This document shows, piece after piece, positions 37,285-45,705 of a stretch of DNA of 64,000 nt; positions within the stretch are counted from its first letter, which is position 1; each line of letters starts with the position of its first letter. The translations under genes and the position numbers were made by a program. This DNA comes from Streptomyces profundus (GTDB lineage Bacteria > Actinomycetota > Actinomycetes > Streptomycetales > Streptomycetaceae). The DNA lies in the NCBI RefSeq assembly GCF_020740535.1, contig NZ_CP082362.1, forward strand, positions 6,197,501 through 6,261,500, read 5' to 3'. The notes below the pieces were generated by a model. It had not been told where the DNA came from. It saw only the letters and a list, made by a program, of their open reading frames with translations, and did not search any database.

Positions 37285-38873
37285 CACGTCCACCGCCCGG
37301 TGCCCGAGGTGTCGGAGCGGCCGGTCAGCCGCTCCAGCAGCGCGTGCCGGCGCACCTTCCCCGTGCCGGTGCGGGGCACCGCCGCCTCGGTCATCGCCAC
37401 CGGCTCGTCCAGCGGTGGGAGGTCCTCGACGGCGCTCTTGAACGCCACCCCGTCCAGCGTCCCGTCGGCCGTGACCAGCACCGGCAGCGGGCGCCGGCCC
37501 GCCGGGGTGAGCAGCACGCACTCCCGCACCCACGGCAGCCGGCTCTCCAGCACGTCCTCCAGTTCGAGGCAGCTGACGCCGGGCACGTGATCCACCTCCC
37601 GGTCCAGCAGCCGCACCGCCCCCGACCGGTCGCGGACGGCGATGTCGCCCGTGTTCCACCAGGCGCCCCGCGCCTTCGCCCGCCAGCGTCCGACCTCCCC
37701 GACATAGGAGGGCGCGCGGGCCGCCGTCCTGACCAGGACCAGCCCGGGGCGGCCCGCCGGGAGCGGCGCGAACGTCGCCGGGTCCACCACCCGCAGCCTG
37801 GTCTTGAACGGCACCGGACGCCCCAGGTGCCTGGCGTCCGTCGCATCGGTGCGGCGCAGCCCGCGCCTGGTGTGGAAACGGAACGTCAAGGGTCCCGTCT
37901 CGGTCTGCCCCCAGCCCTGCATCCACACCGCGCCCCGACGCCCGGTGGCCCCCAGATAGGCGCGCAGGGTCGGCGGGTGCACCGCGTCATAGGTGCTGAT
38001 GAAGAGCCGGACGCGACGGAACGGCTGGTCCAACCGGGCGGTCAGCGGGCGGAGTTCGGCGAAGGTGGCGGGCAGCGCCTCCAGCACGGTCGGCGGGTGG
38101 GCGCGCAGGAAGAGATCAGCCTCGTCGACGGTCTGGCGGGTGAGGATCGCGATCTCCCTGGGCGCCAGACAGAACACGCTGGCCGTCCAGCAGAACGTCC
38201 GGCCATGCGCGTAGGAGCTGGCGTTGACCACCGTGTCGTCCCGCCGGACGGCGATTTTCGGCAGCCGCACGGCCTCGGGGCGGGCCAGCTTGTGGATGAT
38301 CGTCCGCGTCGAGTGCCCCACCAGCTTCGGCACACCGGTGGTGCCTGAGGTGTGGTGGATGACGAGAAGCTCGTCATCGCCCCGCCCCCTGGGCGCGGGC
38401 GCGGTGGAGCCGCGCACCTCGTCGACGGGGATCGCGCCCTCGATCGGCGCGTCCAGCACCACCGTGCGCTCGGCGAGCCCCGCCGGATCGAGCCCGGCCG
38501 CGCGCTCCCGCCGCAGCAGCGCGGCGGTGGTGACCAGCAGCCGCGGACTCAGCCGCGCCAGCAACACCATCAGCGGCTCGCCCGTCAGCCGCGCGGTCAG
38601 CTGCGCCGGCACGGCGCCGAGCCGGATGGCCGCGCAGGCCAGCAGGTCGTAGTCCCAGTGGTTGTCCTTGACGATCGCCACCAGGTGCCCGGGGCCGACG
38701 CCGGCGGCGGCCAGCCAGCCGGCCGTCTCCTCGACAAGCGTGGCGAGTTGGGCCAGGTCATAGCTGGTCCTGCGCTCCGTCGGCAGGTCGAAGGGACGGT
38801 CCAGATGGACCAGGGTGGCGCCACCCCGCTGGGCGCACTCGTCGAACAGCACCCCCATGTCATGCGGTCTCAC
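37284..38873 (-). CDS. AMP-dependent acyl/aryl-CoA synthetase-like ligase
   Basis: The 529-residue protein is an ANL-family adenylating enzyme. The P-loop is HHTSGTTGVPKLV, the aromatic/A5 region GWGQTETGPL, the A7 region WWNTGDIAVRDRSG and the C-terminal catalytic lysine is in RTGTGKVRRH. It activates a carboxylate as the acyl-AMP and probably transfers it to CoA or another acceptor. The start is the ATG at 38873 or the one five codons later. It overlaps the FAD gene by 14 bp. The substrate is unknown, probably a carboxylic intermediate of this cluster. Confidence 0.88.
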   Translation of the reverse strand: MRPHDMGVLFDECAQRGGATLVHLDRPFDLPTERRTSYDLAQLATLVEETAGWLAAAGVGPGHLVAIVKDNHWDYDLLACAAIRLGAVPAQLTARLTGEPLMVLLARLSPRLLVTTAALLRRERAAGLDPAGLAERTVVLDAPIEGAIPVDEVRGSTAPAPRGRGDDELLVIHHTSGTTGVPKLVGHSTRTIIHKLARPEAVRLPKIAVRRDDTVVNASSYAHGRTFCWTASVFCLAPREIAILTRQTVDEADLFLRAHPPTVLEALPATFAELRPLTARLDQPFRRVRLFISTYDAVHPPTLRAYLGATGRRGAVWMQGWGQTETGPLTFRFHTRRGLRRTDATDARHLGRPVPFKTRLRVVDPATFAPLPAGRPGLVLVRTAARAPSYVGEVGRWRAKARGAWWNTGDIAVRDRSGAVRLLDREVDHVPGVSCLELEDVLESRLPWVRECVLLTPAGRRPLPVLVTADGTLDGVAFKSAVEDLPPLDEPVAMTEAAVPRTGTGKVRRHALLERLTGRSDTSGTGRWT

Positions 38874-40245
38874 GGCTGACTCCCCTCTCTCGTGTCCATG
38901 CCTCGGTGTTCTCCCGCGCGGCCTCGGCGCCCAGCCTGCTCAGCACCCGCGCGGCGGCCAGCGCCCCCGAGCGCACCGCGCCCTCGCTCGCCGGGCGCAG
39001 CATCACCCAGTCCCCGGCGTACTCGACGGGCCCGGGCGGACGGTCCTGGAAAGCGGCGCGCAGCCCCAGCGCCGCCGGCGTCGCCTCGGGCAGACCGTGG
39101 GCGAAGGCGTGCACCCTGGCCTCCAGCAGCGCCTCGGTCAGCCCCGGCACAAAGCGCTCCCCGGCCCGGGTGAGCCGGTGGACCACCTCGTCCGGCGGCG
39201 CGCCGAGCAGCGCCGGCACCTGCCGTGGGCTGGCGATCAGGCTCAGCAGCCCACGGCCGGCCGGCGCCCGCCCGGGGTGCTTGGCGTGGTCGACGACGAT
39301 CCCGGCCAGGGTGTCCTCCTCGGCCTCCGGGGTGAGCAGCACATACAGCGCGCCCCGGGCACGCGGCGCCAGCGGCCGGCGCAGCGCGCAACTCACCTTG
39401 AGCACCGGCGTGAACGAGCAGGCGTCCAGGAACCGCCGCTCCTCGTCCGGGGCGTTGACGCAGAGCTGGAACGCCACCGGCGCCGGCACCGCCACCACCA
39501 CGGCCCGCGCCGTCAACGTCCGCCCGCCGACGGTGAGTCGGGCCGTGTTCCCGTCGGCGACGATCTCCCGCACCGGGCTGCCGGTCGTCACGTCGAGCCG
39601 GGCGGCGAGGCGGCGGGCCAGGGTGTCCATGCCGTCCCGGTAGGTGCGCCAGGCCGACACCGGGCCCACCTCGCGCAGCAGGCTCACGGCCGGCCCCGCG
39701 GTGGATCTGGCGGTGTGCCAGCCGAAGAACGCGCCGGTCAGCGGCTGGAGCAGATAGTCGTGCAGGTCCGGGTGGTAGCGGCGGGCGAACTCGGCGACCG
39801 TCGCGGCGCCGAGCGGACCGCGCTCCGGGTGGTCGCAGTCCAGCAGGTCACCGGCCCGTGCCGTCCAGGCCAGGAAACGCGCCAGGTCGAGACGGGCCCG
39901 GGGGGCGAGCCCCGCGCCGGTGAGCACCGCGAGGGAACCGCCCACGCCGACATGCGCCCGGCCGTTCCGCCAGACGCCGACGCCACGGCCGATCCGTGGC
40001 ACCTCGGCTGGCCGCAGCCCCGCGCGGCGCACCAACTGCCAGGTGGCGCGGTAGCCCTGGGCCGAGATCTGCTCGGCGCCCTCGTCGATGGTGAAGCCGT
40101 TCTGGCGCAGGCTGCGCATCCGGCCGCCCACCCGGTCCAGCGCCTCGAAGACCCGCACCTCGCGCCCGGCGCGCCGCAGCTCCGTGGCGGCGCTCAGACC
40201 GGCGATGCCGGCGCCAACCACCGCCACGTCCAGCTCCGTTCTCAT
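38860..40245 (-). CDS. FAD-dependent amine oxidase/protoporphyrinogen oxidase-like oxidoreductase
   Basis: The 461-residue protein has the GxGxxG FAD motif at the N-terminus (VVGAGIAGLSAATELRRAG), then FEALDRVGGRMRS and a C-terminal FAD region YAGDWVMLRPASEGAVRSG. This is the architecture of flavin amine oxidases, phytoene desaturases and protoporphyrinogen oxidases. It could oxidise an amine or desaturate a prenyl or ring substrate. Its ATG at 40245 overlaps the UbiA stop by 4 bp, so it is translated with the prenyltransferase, a likely hint that it acts on the prenylated intermediate. Confidence 0.87.
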   Translation of the reverse strand: MRTELDVAVVGAGIAGLSAATELRRAGREVRVFEALDRVGGRMRSLRQNGFTIDEGAEQISAQGYRATWQLVRRAGLRPAEVPRIGRGVGVWRNGRAHVGVGGSLAVLTGAGLAPRARLDLARFLAWTARAGDLLDCDHPERGPLGAATVAEFARRYHPDLHDYLLQPLTGAFFGWHTARSTAGPAVSLLREVGPVSAWRTYRDGMDTLARRLAARLDVTTGSPVREIVADGNTARLTVGGRTLTARAVVVAVPAPVAFQLCVNAPDEERRFLDACSFTPVLKVSCALRRPLAPRARGALYVLLTPEAEEDTLAGIVVDHAKHPGRAPAGRGLLSLIASPRQVPALLGAPPDEVVHRLTRAGERFVPGLTEALLEARVHAFAHGLPEATPAALGLRAAFQDRPPGPVEYAGDWVMLRPASEGAVRSGALAAARVLSRLGAEAARENTEAWTRERGVSRETA

Positions 40246-41225
40246 CCCCAACCCCCCGCGCCGACCGCGACGTTGACCCCGATCAGCAGCGCGAACGACA
40301 GCCGGTGCACCGTGAAGCCAAGGGCCCGTGCCCGCATGATGTCGCCGCTCGCGAACCCGAGTCCGAACCCGATCGCGAACTGCCGCAGCCGCAGCGCGGT
40401 CACCGGCAGCATCGCCAGCACGAACCACCACGGCGCCACCCCGGTCAGCGACGCCACCGCGCCGACCAGGAACTCGCCGGCCGAAAGCAGCCCGATGAAC
40501 ACCGCGTTGCCCCGGGGCGAGACGGAGGCCGCCACGGTGCGCCGGCCGACGGACCGGTCGCCGGCGATGTCGTTGGTGTTGGAGTACACCCCGAACAACA
40601 GCGGGCCGCAGCCGAAGAGCACGCCCTGCACCAGTACGAAGCCGGAGAACTCGCCGGCGACCAGGGCGTAGGGCGCCACCACCAGACCGGCGCCGAGGCC
40701 GGCCAGGAAGATCTCCTGGAAGCCGTGGTAGCTGATCTTGACGCCGTAGGAGTACTGGAGGGCGACCACGAACAGCACCCCGATCAGGAGCAGCGCCCAG
40801 CCCGGCCGGTGCGGGGCGATCGCCACCCCCGCCGCCCAGAGCGCGGCGCCGGCCCCGGCGCAGCCCCATGCGAAGCGGTGTGCCTCCCGCAGCGTCAGCG
40901 TTCCGGCCACCAGGGGCTTGCGGAGCACGTTGCGCAACGGGTGGTCGGGGCCGTAGTTGGCCGCGTCGCTGCCGTCGTGGTAGCCGGTGATGTCGTCCAG
41001 GGCCACCATCGCCATCACGACGAGGACCTCGCCGAAGAGGAAGAGCGCCAGTGTGCCGGCGGCGTCGGCACCGAACCGCGCGAGTGGGAACATCGCGGCG
41101 GAGAGGGCCACCGCGATGCTCGGGTAGTAGTCGTAGACGTCCAGTTTGCCCAGCCGGGCATAGCTGCGGAGCTTGCTCTCCGGACGCTGCGCGACCCGGG
41201 GTGGGGCCGCGACGTGACGGGTCAT
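40242..41225 (-). CDS. UbiA-family prenyltransferase
   Basis: The 327-residue integral membrane protein has eight or nine hydrophobic segments and the two Asp-rich motifs of UbiA enzymes: ALDDITGYHDGSD (first, binding the prenyl diphosphate through magnesium) and SNTNDIAGDRSVGRRT (second). It transfers a prenyl group to an aromatic or other acceptor in the membrane. The acceptor is unknown. The N-terminus starts MTRHVAAPPRVAQRPESKLR. ATGA overlaps join it to the DegT gene before and the FAD gene after. Confidence 0.92.
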   Translation of the reverse strand: MTRHVAAPPRVAQRPESKLRSYARLGKLDVYDYYPSIAVALSAAMFPLARFGADAAGTLALFLFGEVLVVMAMVALDDITGYHDGSDAANYGPDHPLRNVLRKPLVAGTLTLREAHRFAWGCAGAGAALWAAGVAIAPHRPGWALLLIGVLFVVALQYSYGVKISYHGFQEIFLAGLGAGLVVAPYALVAGEFSGFVLVQGVLFGCGPLLFGVYSNTNDIAGDRSVGRRTVAASVSPRGNAVFIGLLSAGEFLVGAVASLTGVAPWWFVLAMLPVTALRLRQFAIGFGLGFASGDIMRARALGFTVHRLSFALLIGVNVAVGAGGWG

Positions 41226-42406
41226 GGGGTGGGTGCCTCCGGCATCTGCGAGCGGCGTGCCAACGGGTGGGAAACGGGCCGACGTGCGGTGAACTCCGTG
41301 ACGCGATCGGCTACGTAATCGACCTGGTCATCGGTGAGGCCCGGGTGGAGCGGCAGGGAGACCAGCCGGGCGCTGGCCCGCTCGGCCCGGGGCCACCGCG
41401 CGCCGGGCGGTGCGTGGCGGGCGAACGCGGCATGCCGGGGCAGCGGGCGCGGATAGTAGACATGGGTCGCCACGCCCCGTTCCTGGAGGTAGCGCGACAG
41501 GGCATCCCGATTGTCGGCGAGCACGGTGTAGACATAGGCGCAGCGCCCCTCGTCGCCGCCCGGCGGCACCAGCACGCCGCGTTCCGCGAGCGGCGCCAGC
41601 CGCTCCGTGTAGCGGTCGGCGATGGCGGCGCGGCGCGCCAACCGGCCGGCCAGCCCTGCGAGTCGGTGCAGCTGGAAGCGGGCCTGGAGTTCGTCGAACC
41701 TGCTGTTCCAGCCGATCATCCGGTGGGTGAACCGCTCGCCGGCGCGCTGGCCGTGGTTGCGGAACATCCGCAGCAGCTCGGCGAGCCGGTCGTCGTCGGT
41801 GACCAGAGCGCCGCCCTCGCCCGGCATGCCGAAGGACTTGACCTGGACGAAGGAGAGGATCCCGATCTCCCCCCACCGGCCGGCGGGCCGGCCCTGGAGC
41901 ACGGCGCCCTGGGCGACCGCCGAATCCTCCACCAGGCGCAGCCCCCGCCGCTTCGCCAGGTCGGCGAAGCGCGGCATGTCGGCCATCACGGAGAACAGAT
42001 GCGCCGGCACCACCGCGCGGGTGCGCGGAGTGACGCGGGCCTCCGCGTCCTCGGGGTCCATGGTCAGGGTCAGCGGGTCCACGTCGGCGAAGACCGGGAC
42101 CGCGTCCAGGGAGACGGCGGCGGCGGCCAGCGGGGCGCAGCCGAGCGCCGGCACCAGCACCTCGTCGCCGGCGCCGACGCCCACGGCGGCCAGGGCCATG
42201 GTGAGCGCGCTGGTGCCGCTGCCGCAGAGCACCACCTGCCCCGCGCCGAGACGGTCGGCCAGCTCGCGCTCCAACCGGGCGCTGAACTCACCGAGGATGA
42301 ACCGCTGTTCGGGCGCGGTGCCGATCTCATGGATCAACCGCAGCGCCCTCTCGCGGTCCTCCTCGAAGAGACGCGGCGAGAAGAACGGGATGGACGGCTC
42401 GGTCAT
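41222..42406 (-). CDS. DegT/DnrJ/EryC1-family PLP aminotransferase (1)
   Basis: The 394-residue protein is a sugar-aminotransferase-type PLP enzyme. Markers are LCGSGTSALTMALAAVGV, VLVPALGCAPLAAAA, the PLP-phosphate region LVEDSAVAQGA and the Schiff-base lysine in SFVQVKSFGMPGEGGAL. Relatives convert keto sugars or keto cyclitols to amines. It diverges from the adjoining DegT protein (VQVKSF versus FPSKTL at the lysine), so the two probably act on different ketones. ATGA overlaps on both sides. Confidence 0.9.
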   Translation of the reverse strand: MTEPSIPFFSPRLFEEDRERALRLIHEIGTAPEQRFILGEFSARLERELADRLGAGQVVLCGSGTSALTMALAAVGVGAGDEVLVPALGCAPLAAAAVSLDAVPVFADVDPLTLTMDPEDAEARVTPRTRAVVPAHLFSVMADMPRFADLAKRRGLRLVEDSAVAQGAVLQGRPAGRWGEIGILSFVQVKSFGMPGEGGALVTDDDRLAELLRMFRNHGQRAGERFTHRMIGWNSRFDELQARFQLHRLAGLAGRLARRAAIADRYTERLAPLAERGVLVPPGGDEGRCAYVYTVLADNRDALSRYLQERGVATHVYYPRPLPRHAAFARHAPPGARWPRAERASARLVSLPLHPGLTDDQVDYVADRVTEFTARRPVSHPLARRSQMPEAPTP

Positions 42407-43677
42407 CGCCGACGCTCCTGGTAGAAGGCGGCGATCCGGTCGCAGACCAACTCCAGCTGCCGCTCGGTCAGATCGGGATAGAGCGGCAGTGCGACGGCGC
42501 GCCCGCTCGCCGCCTCGGCCACCGGGAATCGGCCGGGCCCGTATCCGAGTTCCGCGAAACAGGGCTGGAGATGCAGCGGAACCGGATAGTACGTCTCCGT
42601 GCCGATGCCCTCGTCGGCCAGCCGGGCCACGAGTTCGTCCCGCTCTTCCACCTCCACCAGATAGACGTAGAACACGCCACGGGAATCGTCACTCGTCGGG
42701 AAAGGCGCCGGCAGTCGGCGTACTTCGGGAATGGCGCGCAGGCGTTTCCCGTAGGCGGCGGCGAGTTCGGCGCGGCGGCGGATGGCGGCGTCGAGTTCGG
42801 GGAGTCTCGCCCGGAGCACCGCCGCCTGGAAGTCGTCCATCTTGCTGTTGACGCCCGGCAGCACGGTCTCCTCCGAGATGCCGGGAAAGTGCGCCAGGGT
42901 GCGCCCGAACCGGCCGTGGTGGCGCAGCGCGGCCACCGTCTGGGCCACCTCGGGGTCGTGGGTGAGCACGGCGCCCGCGTCGCCGATGGCGCCCAGCGTC
43001 TTGCTGGGGAAGAAGGAGAGCACCCCGCCCCGGCCGTGCAGCCCGGCGTGCTCGCCGCCCTGTCGCATGCCGATGGCCTCGGCGCTGTCCTCCACCACGG
43101 TCAGCCCGTGCGCGGCGGCGATCGAGCCGATCGCGGCCATGTCGGCCTGCTGGTGGAAGAGATGCGTCGGCATGACGAAGCGGCTGTCGCCGGTGATCTC
43201 GGCCCGCAGCGCCGCCGGGTCCATGGCGTAGCTGGCCGGGTCGATGTCCACGAACCTGGGGCGCCCGCCGGCGAGCACCACGGACGAGGCGGTGGCGACG
43301 AACGAGTAGGCGGGCACCAGCACCTCGTCCCCGGGCCGCAGACCGCAGGCCCGGAGCAGCAGCACCAGCGCGTCGGTGCCGCTGTTCACCCCGATGACGA
43401 AGCCGGCCCCCGTGTAGTCGGCCAACTCCCGCTCCAGCGCGGCCACCTGGGCGCCGTGGGAGAACTTGCCGTCGTCGAAGACCTCATGGATCCTGGCGGC
43501 CGTTCGGGGCCACTGCCGTTCGAACGAGGCGGCCTGGGAGAAGAACGGAACGCCTTCCCGTAACGCCTGTTCGGAATTCCGAAAAGCCAAGGAGAGCCCG
43601 CCAAGGGTGAGAGGAATAACGGGGATTGTTCGAGGCGGCGCCGCTTGGGCGCCCGGTCGCTTCCGGTTGTTTCTCAC
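42403..43677 (-). CDS. DegT/DnrJ/EryC1-family PLP aminotransferase (2), with a TTA codon
   Basis: The protein is about 424 residues from the GTG at 43677, preceded by GAGG; upstream in-frame residues lack family similarity. It has VNSGTDALVLLLRACG, VLVPAYSFVATASSV, VVEDSAEAIG and the PLP lysine in SFFPSKTLGAIGDAGA, close to WbpE/DesI-type sugar aminotransferases. Codon 39 (43561-43563) is TTA, so translation should need the bldA tRNA, and as first gene of the operon it could gate the whole cluster. Divergent from the Gfo/Idh/MocA gene, a common biochemical partner. Confidence 0.9.
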   Translation of the reverse strand: MRNNRKRPGAQAAPPRTIPVIPLTLGGLSLAFRNSEQALREGVPFFSQAASFERQWPRTAARIHEVFDDGKFSHGAQVAALERELADYTGAGFVIGVNSGTDALVLLLRACGLRPGDEVLVPAYSFVATASSVVLAGGRPRFVDIDPASYAMDPAALRAEITGDSRFVMPTHLFHQQADMAAIGSIAAAHGLTVVEDSAEAIGMRQGGEHAGLHGRGGVLSFFPSKTLGAIGDAGAVLTHDPEVAQTVAALRHHGRFGRTLAHFPGISEETVLPGVNSKMDDFQAAVLRARLPELDAAIRRRAELAAAYGKRLRAIPEVRRLPAPFPTSDDSRGVFYVYLVEVEERDELVARLADEGIGTETYYPVPLHLQPCFAELGYGPGRFPVAEAASGRAVALPLYPDLTERQLELVCDRIAAFYQERRR

Positions 43678-43774
43678 GACCGGCCTCAGTGGGCCCAAAC
43701 CTATAGCGCTCGTTCCACCGCGCGCGCCCCACCCAGGGCGATTCACACTTTAAGGTATCAGCTGTTCGAATTAC

Positions 43775-43803
43775 TTGACACTCTCCGGATTCGGCTGTGA
43801 CAG
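43775..43803 (+). promoter_or_regulatory. Possible promoter of the Gfo/Idh/MocA gene
   Basis: TTGACA at 43775-43780 is a perfect -35 hexamer. The best -10 at 17-18 bp is poor (TGACAG or GACAGT). The region is the AT-richest in this divergent gap, where both promoters must lie. Confidence 0.35.
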
Positions 43804-43876
43804 TCGCCCGGACATGTGATCACCGGAGCGCATCTCGCCCAGTCGAAGCGGGAGTTGCCCTGGGAAAGGAACGACG

Positions 43877-44824
43877 TTGACCTCACCACGCCGCATCGGC
43901 GTCGCCGGTCTCGGCGCCACCGCCCGCTGCTATCTGGCGGCCGTCGAGGAACTGCCCCAGTGGGACCTGGTCGCCGTCTGCGACCAGGGGCCGCCCGCCG
44001 GCTCGCTCCCCCGGCACGTCGCCCACCACACCGGCCACCTGGCCATGCTGGCCGGGGCCGACCTCGACGCGCTGGTGGTAACCGGCCCCGCCGGCACCCA
44101 CGCCGAGCTCTGCCGGGACGCGCTGCTGGCCGGCGTTCCCGTCTGCGTGGAGAAGCCGCTGGCGCTGAACCCCACCCAGGGACGGGAGTTGGCGGCGCTC
44201 GCCCAGGCCCGTGACCTCCCCCTGTTCACGGCCTTCCACCGGCGCTACAACGACCGGGTACGCGCGCTGCTGCGTCGGCTGCCGGTCGAGGTGCCGGTGC
44301 GGTCCGTCGTCGTCCGCTATCTGGAGCGGATCGAGGAGCAGGTCGGCGACGACACCTGGCAGCTCGACCCGGCGCACCGCGGCGGCGGCTGTGTGGCCGA
44401 CAACGGGCCGCACGCCTTCGATCTGGTCCGTCAACTCCTGGGCCAGGTAAGGGTGGTGGACGCCCGGGTGGTCAGGGACGGGCGGGGCGTGGACCGGCTG
44501 GCCACCGTCTGGCTGACCGCGGCCATGGGCGCCGAGGCGCGGGTGGAGCTGGACTGGTCCCACCCGGGGGAGACCAAGGACGTGGCCGTCCTGCTGGCCG
44601 ACGGCACGGAGATCCACGCCGACATGCTGGCGGACCACCCGGGCTTCAGGGCCTCGCTGCGCCACGAGTACCGGGGCCTGCTCACGGAGTTCGCCGAGGT
44701 GGTCGCCGCCGGCCGGCCGGCGCACCGGGACGGGCTGAGCGCCCTGGAGCTGGTCGCCGACACCTATGACCTGGAGCGCGCCGAGCGCTTCCACCACCTC
44801 GACTGGCGCGCCGCGGCGAGCTGA
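43877..44824 (+). CDS. Gfo/Idh/MocA-family oxidoreductase
   Basis: The 315-residue protein starts at the TTG at 43877 behind AAAGGA. It has the Rossmann start RIGVAGLGATARCYLAAVEE, the family lysine motif VCVEKPLALNPTQGRELAAL (EKP) and the catalytic region GGCVADNGPHAFDLVRQLLG. Such enzymes oxidise or reduce sugar hydroxyls with NAD(P). Paired with a DegT aminotransferase and a nucleotide-sugar dehydrogenase it could make a 3-keto sugar for amination, as in WbpA/WbpB/WbpE pathways. A strong terminator follows. Confidence 0.9.
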   Translation: MTSPRRIGVAGLGATARCYLAAVEELPQWDLVAVCDQGPPAGSLPRHVAHHTGHLAMLAGADLDALVVTGPAGTHAELCRDALLAGVPVCVEKPLALNPTQGRELAALAQARDLPLFTAFHRRYNDRVRALLRRLPVEVPVRSVVVRYLERIEEQVGDDTWQLDPAHRGGGCVADNGPHAFDLVRQLLGQVRVVDARVVRDGRGVDRLATVWLTAAMGAEARVELDWSHPGETKDVAVLLADGTEIHADMLADHPGFRASLRHEYRGLLTEFAEVVAAGRPAHRDGLSALELVADTYDLERAERFHHLDWRAAAS

Positions 44825-44841
44825 GGCCCTCCACGCGAAAT

Positions 44842-44880
44842 CCCCGACCGTTCGGCCGGGTGCCACCTGGACGGTCGGGG
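44842..44880 (+). terminator. Long-loop hairpin after the Gfo/Idh/MocA gene
   Basis: CCCCGACCGT (44842-44851) pairs perfectly with ACGGTCGGGG (44871-44880) across a 19-nt loop, 18 bp after the stop codon. Confidence 0.55.
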
Positions 44881-44897
44881 ACGCGATGGACGGCGGA

Positions 44898-44932
44898 GGC
44901 GGGGCGGCGGCCGTGAAGGCCGCCGCCCCGCC
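44898..44932. terminator. Strong bidirectional terminator, Gfo/Idh/MocA and EF-hand genes
   Basis: A perfect 15-bp GC stem, 44898-44912 with 44918-44932, has a GTGAA loop. It stands 13 bp from the stop of the convergent EF-hand gene. Confidence 0.75.
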
Positions 44933-44944
44933 CGTTGGGAACGC

Positions 44945-45475
44945 TCAGCCGAGCAGTTCCACGTCCAGCTGGCCGAAGTGGTACTGACGGATCGCGGCGA
45001 GCAGCTCCTCCTGGGAGAGCTCACCATCGCCGTTGGTGTCCACCTGCTGGAACGCGTCCTTCGCGGACGTGGTGTCCAGGCCGAGCGCGGTCAGCCAGGA
45101 CTGGAACTCCTCGCCGTTGATCTGGCCGTCGTCGTTCTTGTCGCACAGACCGACGAGGCCGCTGACCACCGGGCCGAGGGCGCGGTTGAACGCGGCCTCG
45201 CCCTGGTTGTAGATCAGGTCGCCGGCGGCCTTCTCGAACTCCTCGCGGGAGAGCGAGGAGGCGGAGCCCTCGGTCGCCGCGGCGAGGTAGTCGAACAGCG
45301 CGTGGAACGCGTCCCGCAGGGCCGCCACCTCGGGAGCGTCGGACGGCTTGCCGAAGGAGCGAGCGATCCGCGCGGCCTCCTGCTCGAAGTCCTCGCGCTC
45401 AAGCAGACCGTTGCGGTCGAAGTCCCACTTGTCGAAGCGCTTGCTCAGCCGAGTGTCAACAACCGGGTTGGCCAT
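44945..45475 (-). CDS. EF-hand calcium-binding protein, calerythrin-like
   Basis: The 176-residue cytoplasmic protein resembles calerythrin of actinomycetes. Three canonical EF-hand loops are visible: residues 18-29 (DFDRNGLLERED), 112-123 (DKNDDGQINGEE) and 146-157 (DTNGDGELSQEE). A second hand, around residues 64-76, is degenerate. It probably buffers or senses calcium. The ATG at 45475 is preceded by AGGAG. Co-location with the aminosugar-like genes may be incidental; it is separated from them by a strong terminator. Confidence 0.93.
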   Translation of the reverse strand: MANPVVDTRLSKRFDKWDFDRNGLLEREDFEQEAARIARSFGKPSDAPEVAALRDAFHALFDYLAAATEGSASSLSREEFEKAAGDLIYNQGEAAFNRALGPVVSGLVGLCDKNDDGQINGEEFQSWLTALGLDTTSAKDAFQQVDTNGDGELSQEELLAAIRQYHFGQLDVELLG

Positions 45476-45705
45476 GGCTCATCTCCTGGATGTGTTGGTG
45501 TTGTTGGGCGTGCGCGGTGCTGACCGCGCCACGCGTGGCTCGCGCGTCGCGGGTGGTGCGGATGGTGCGGATGGTGCGCGGCCGGGCCGGGAGGCCCGCG
45601 CCGTCCTGGGGGCTTCGCGCGCGGTGGCGCGCACCCGTGCCAGGGCTGGGGGCCGGACGCGCTCGGGGAGCGGGTCCGGGATGGGTGGGGCCGAGTGCCG
45701 AACGG

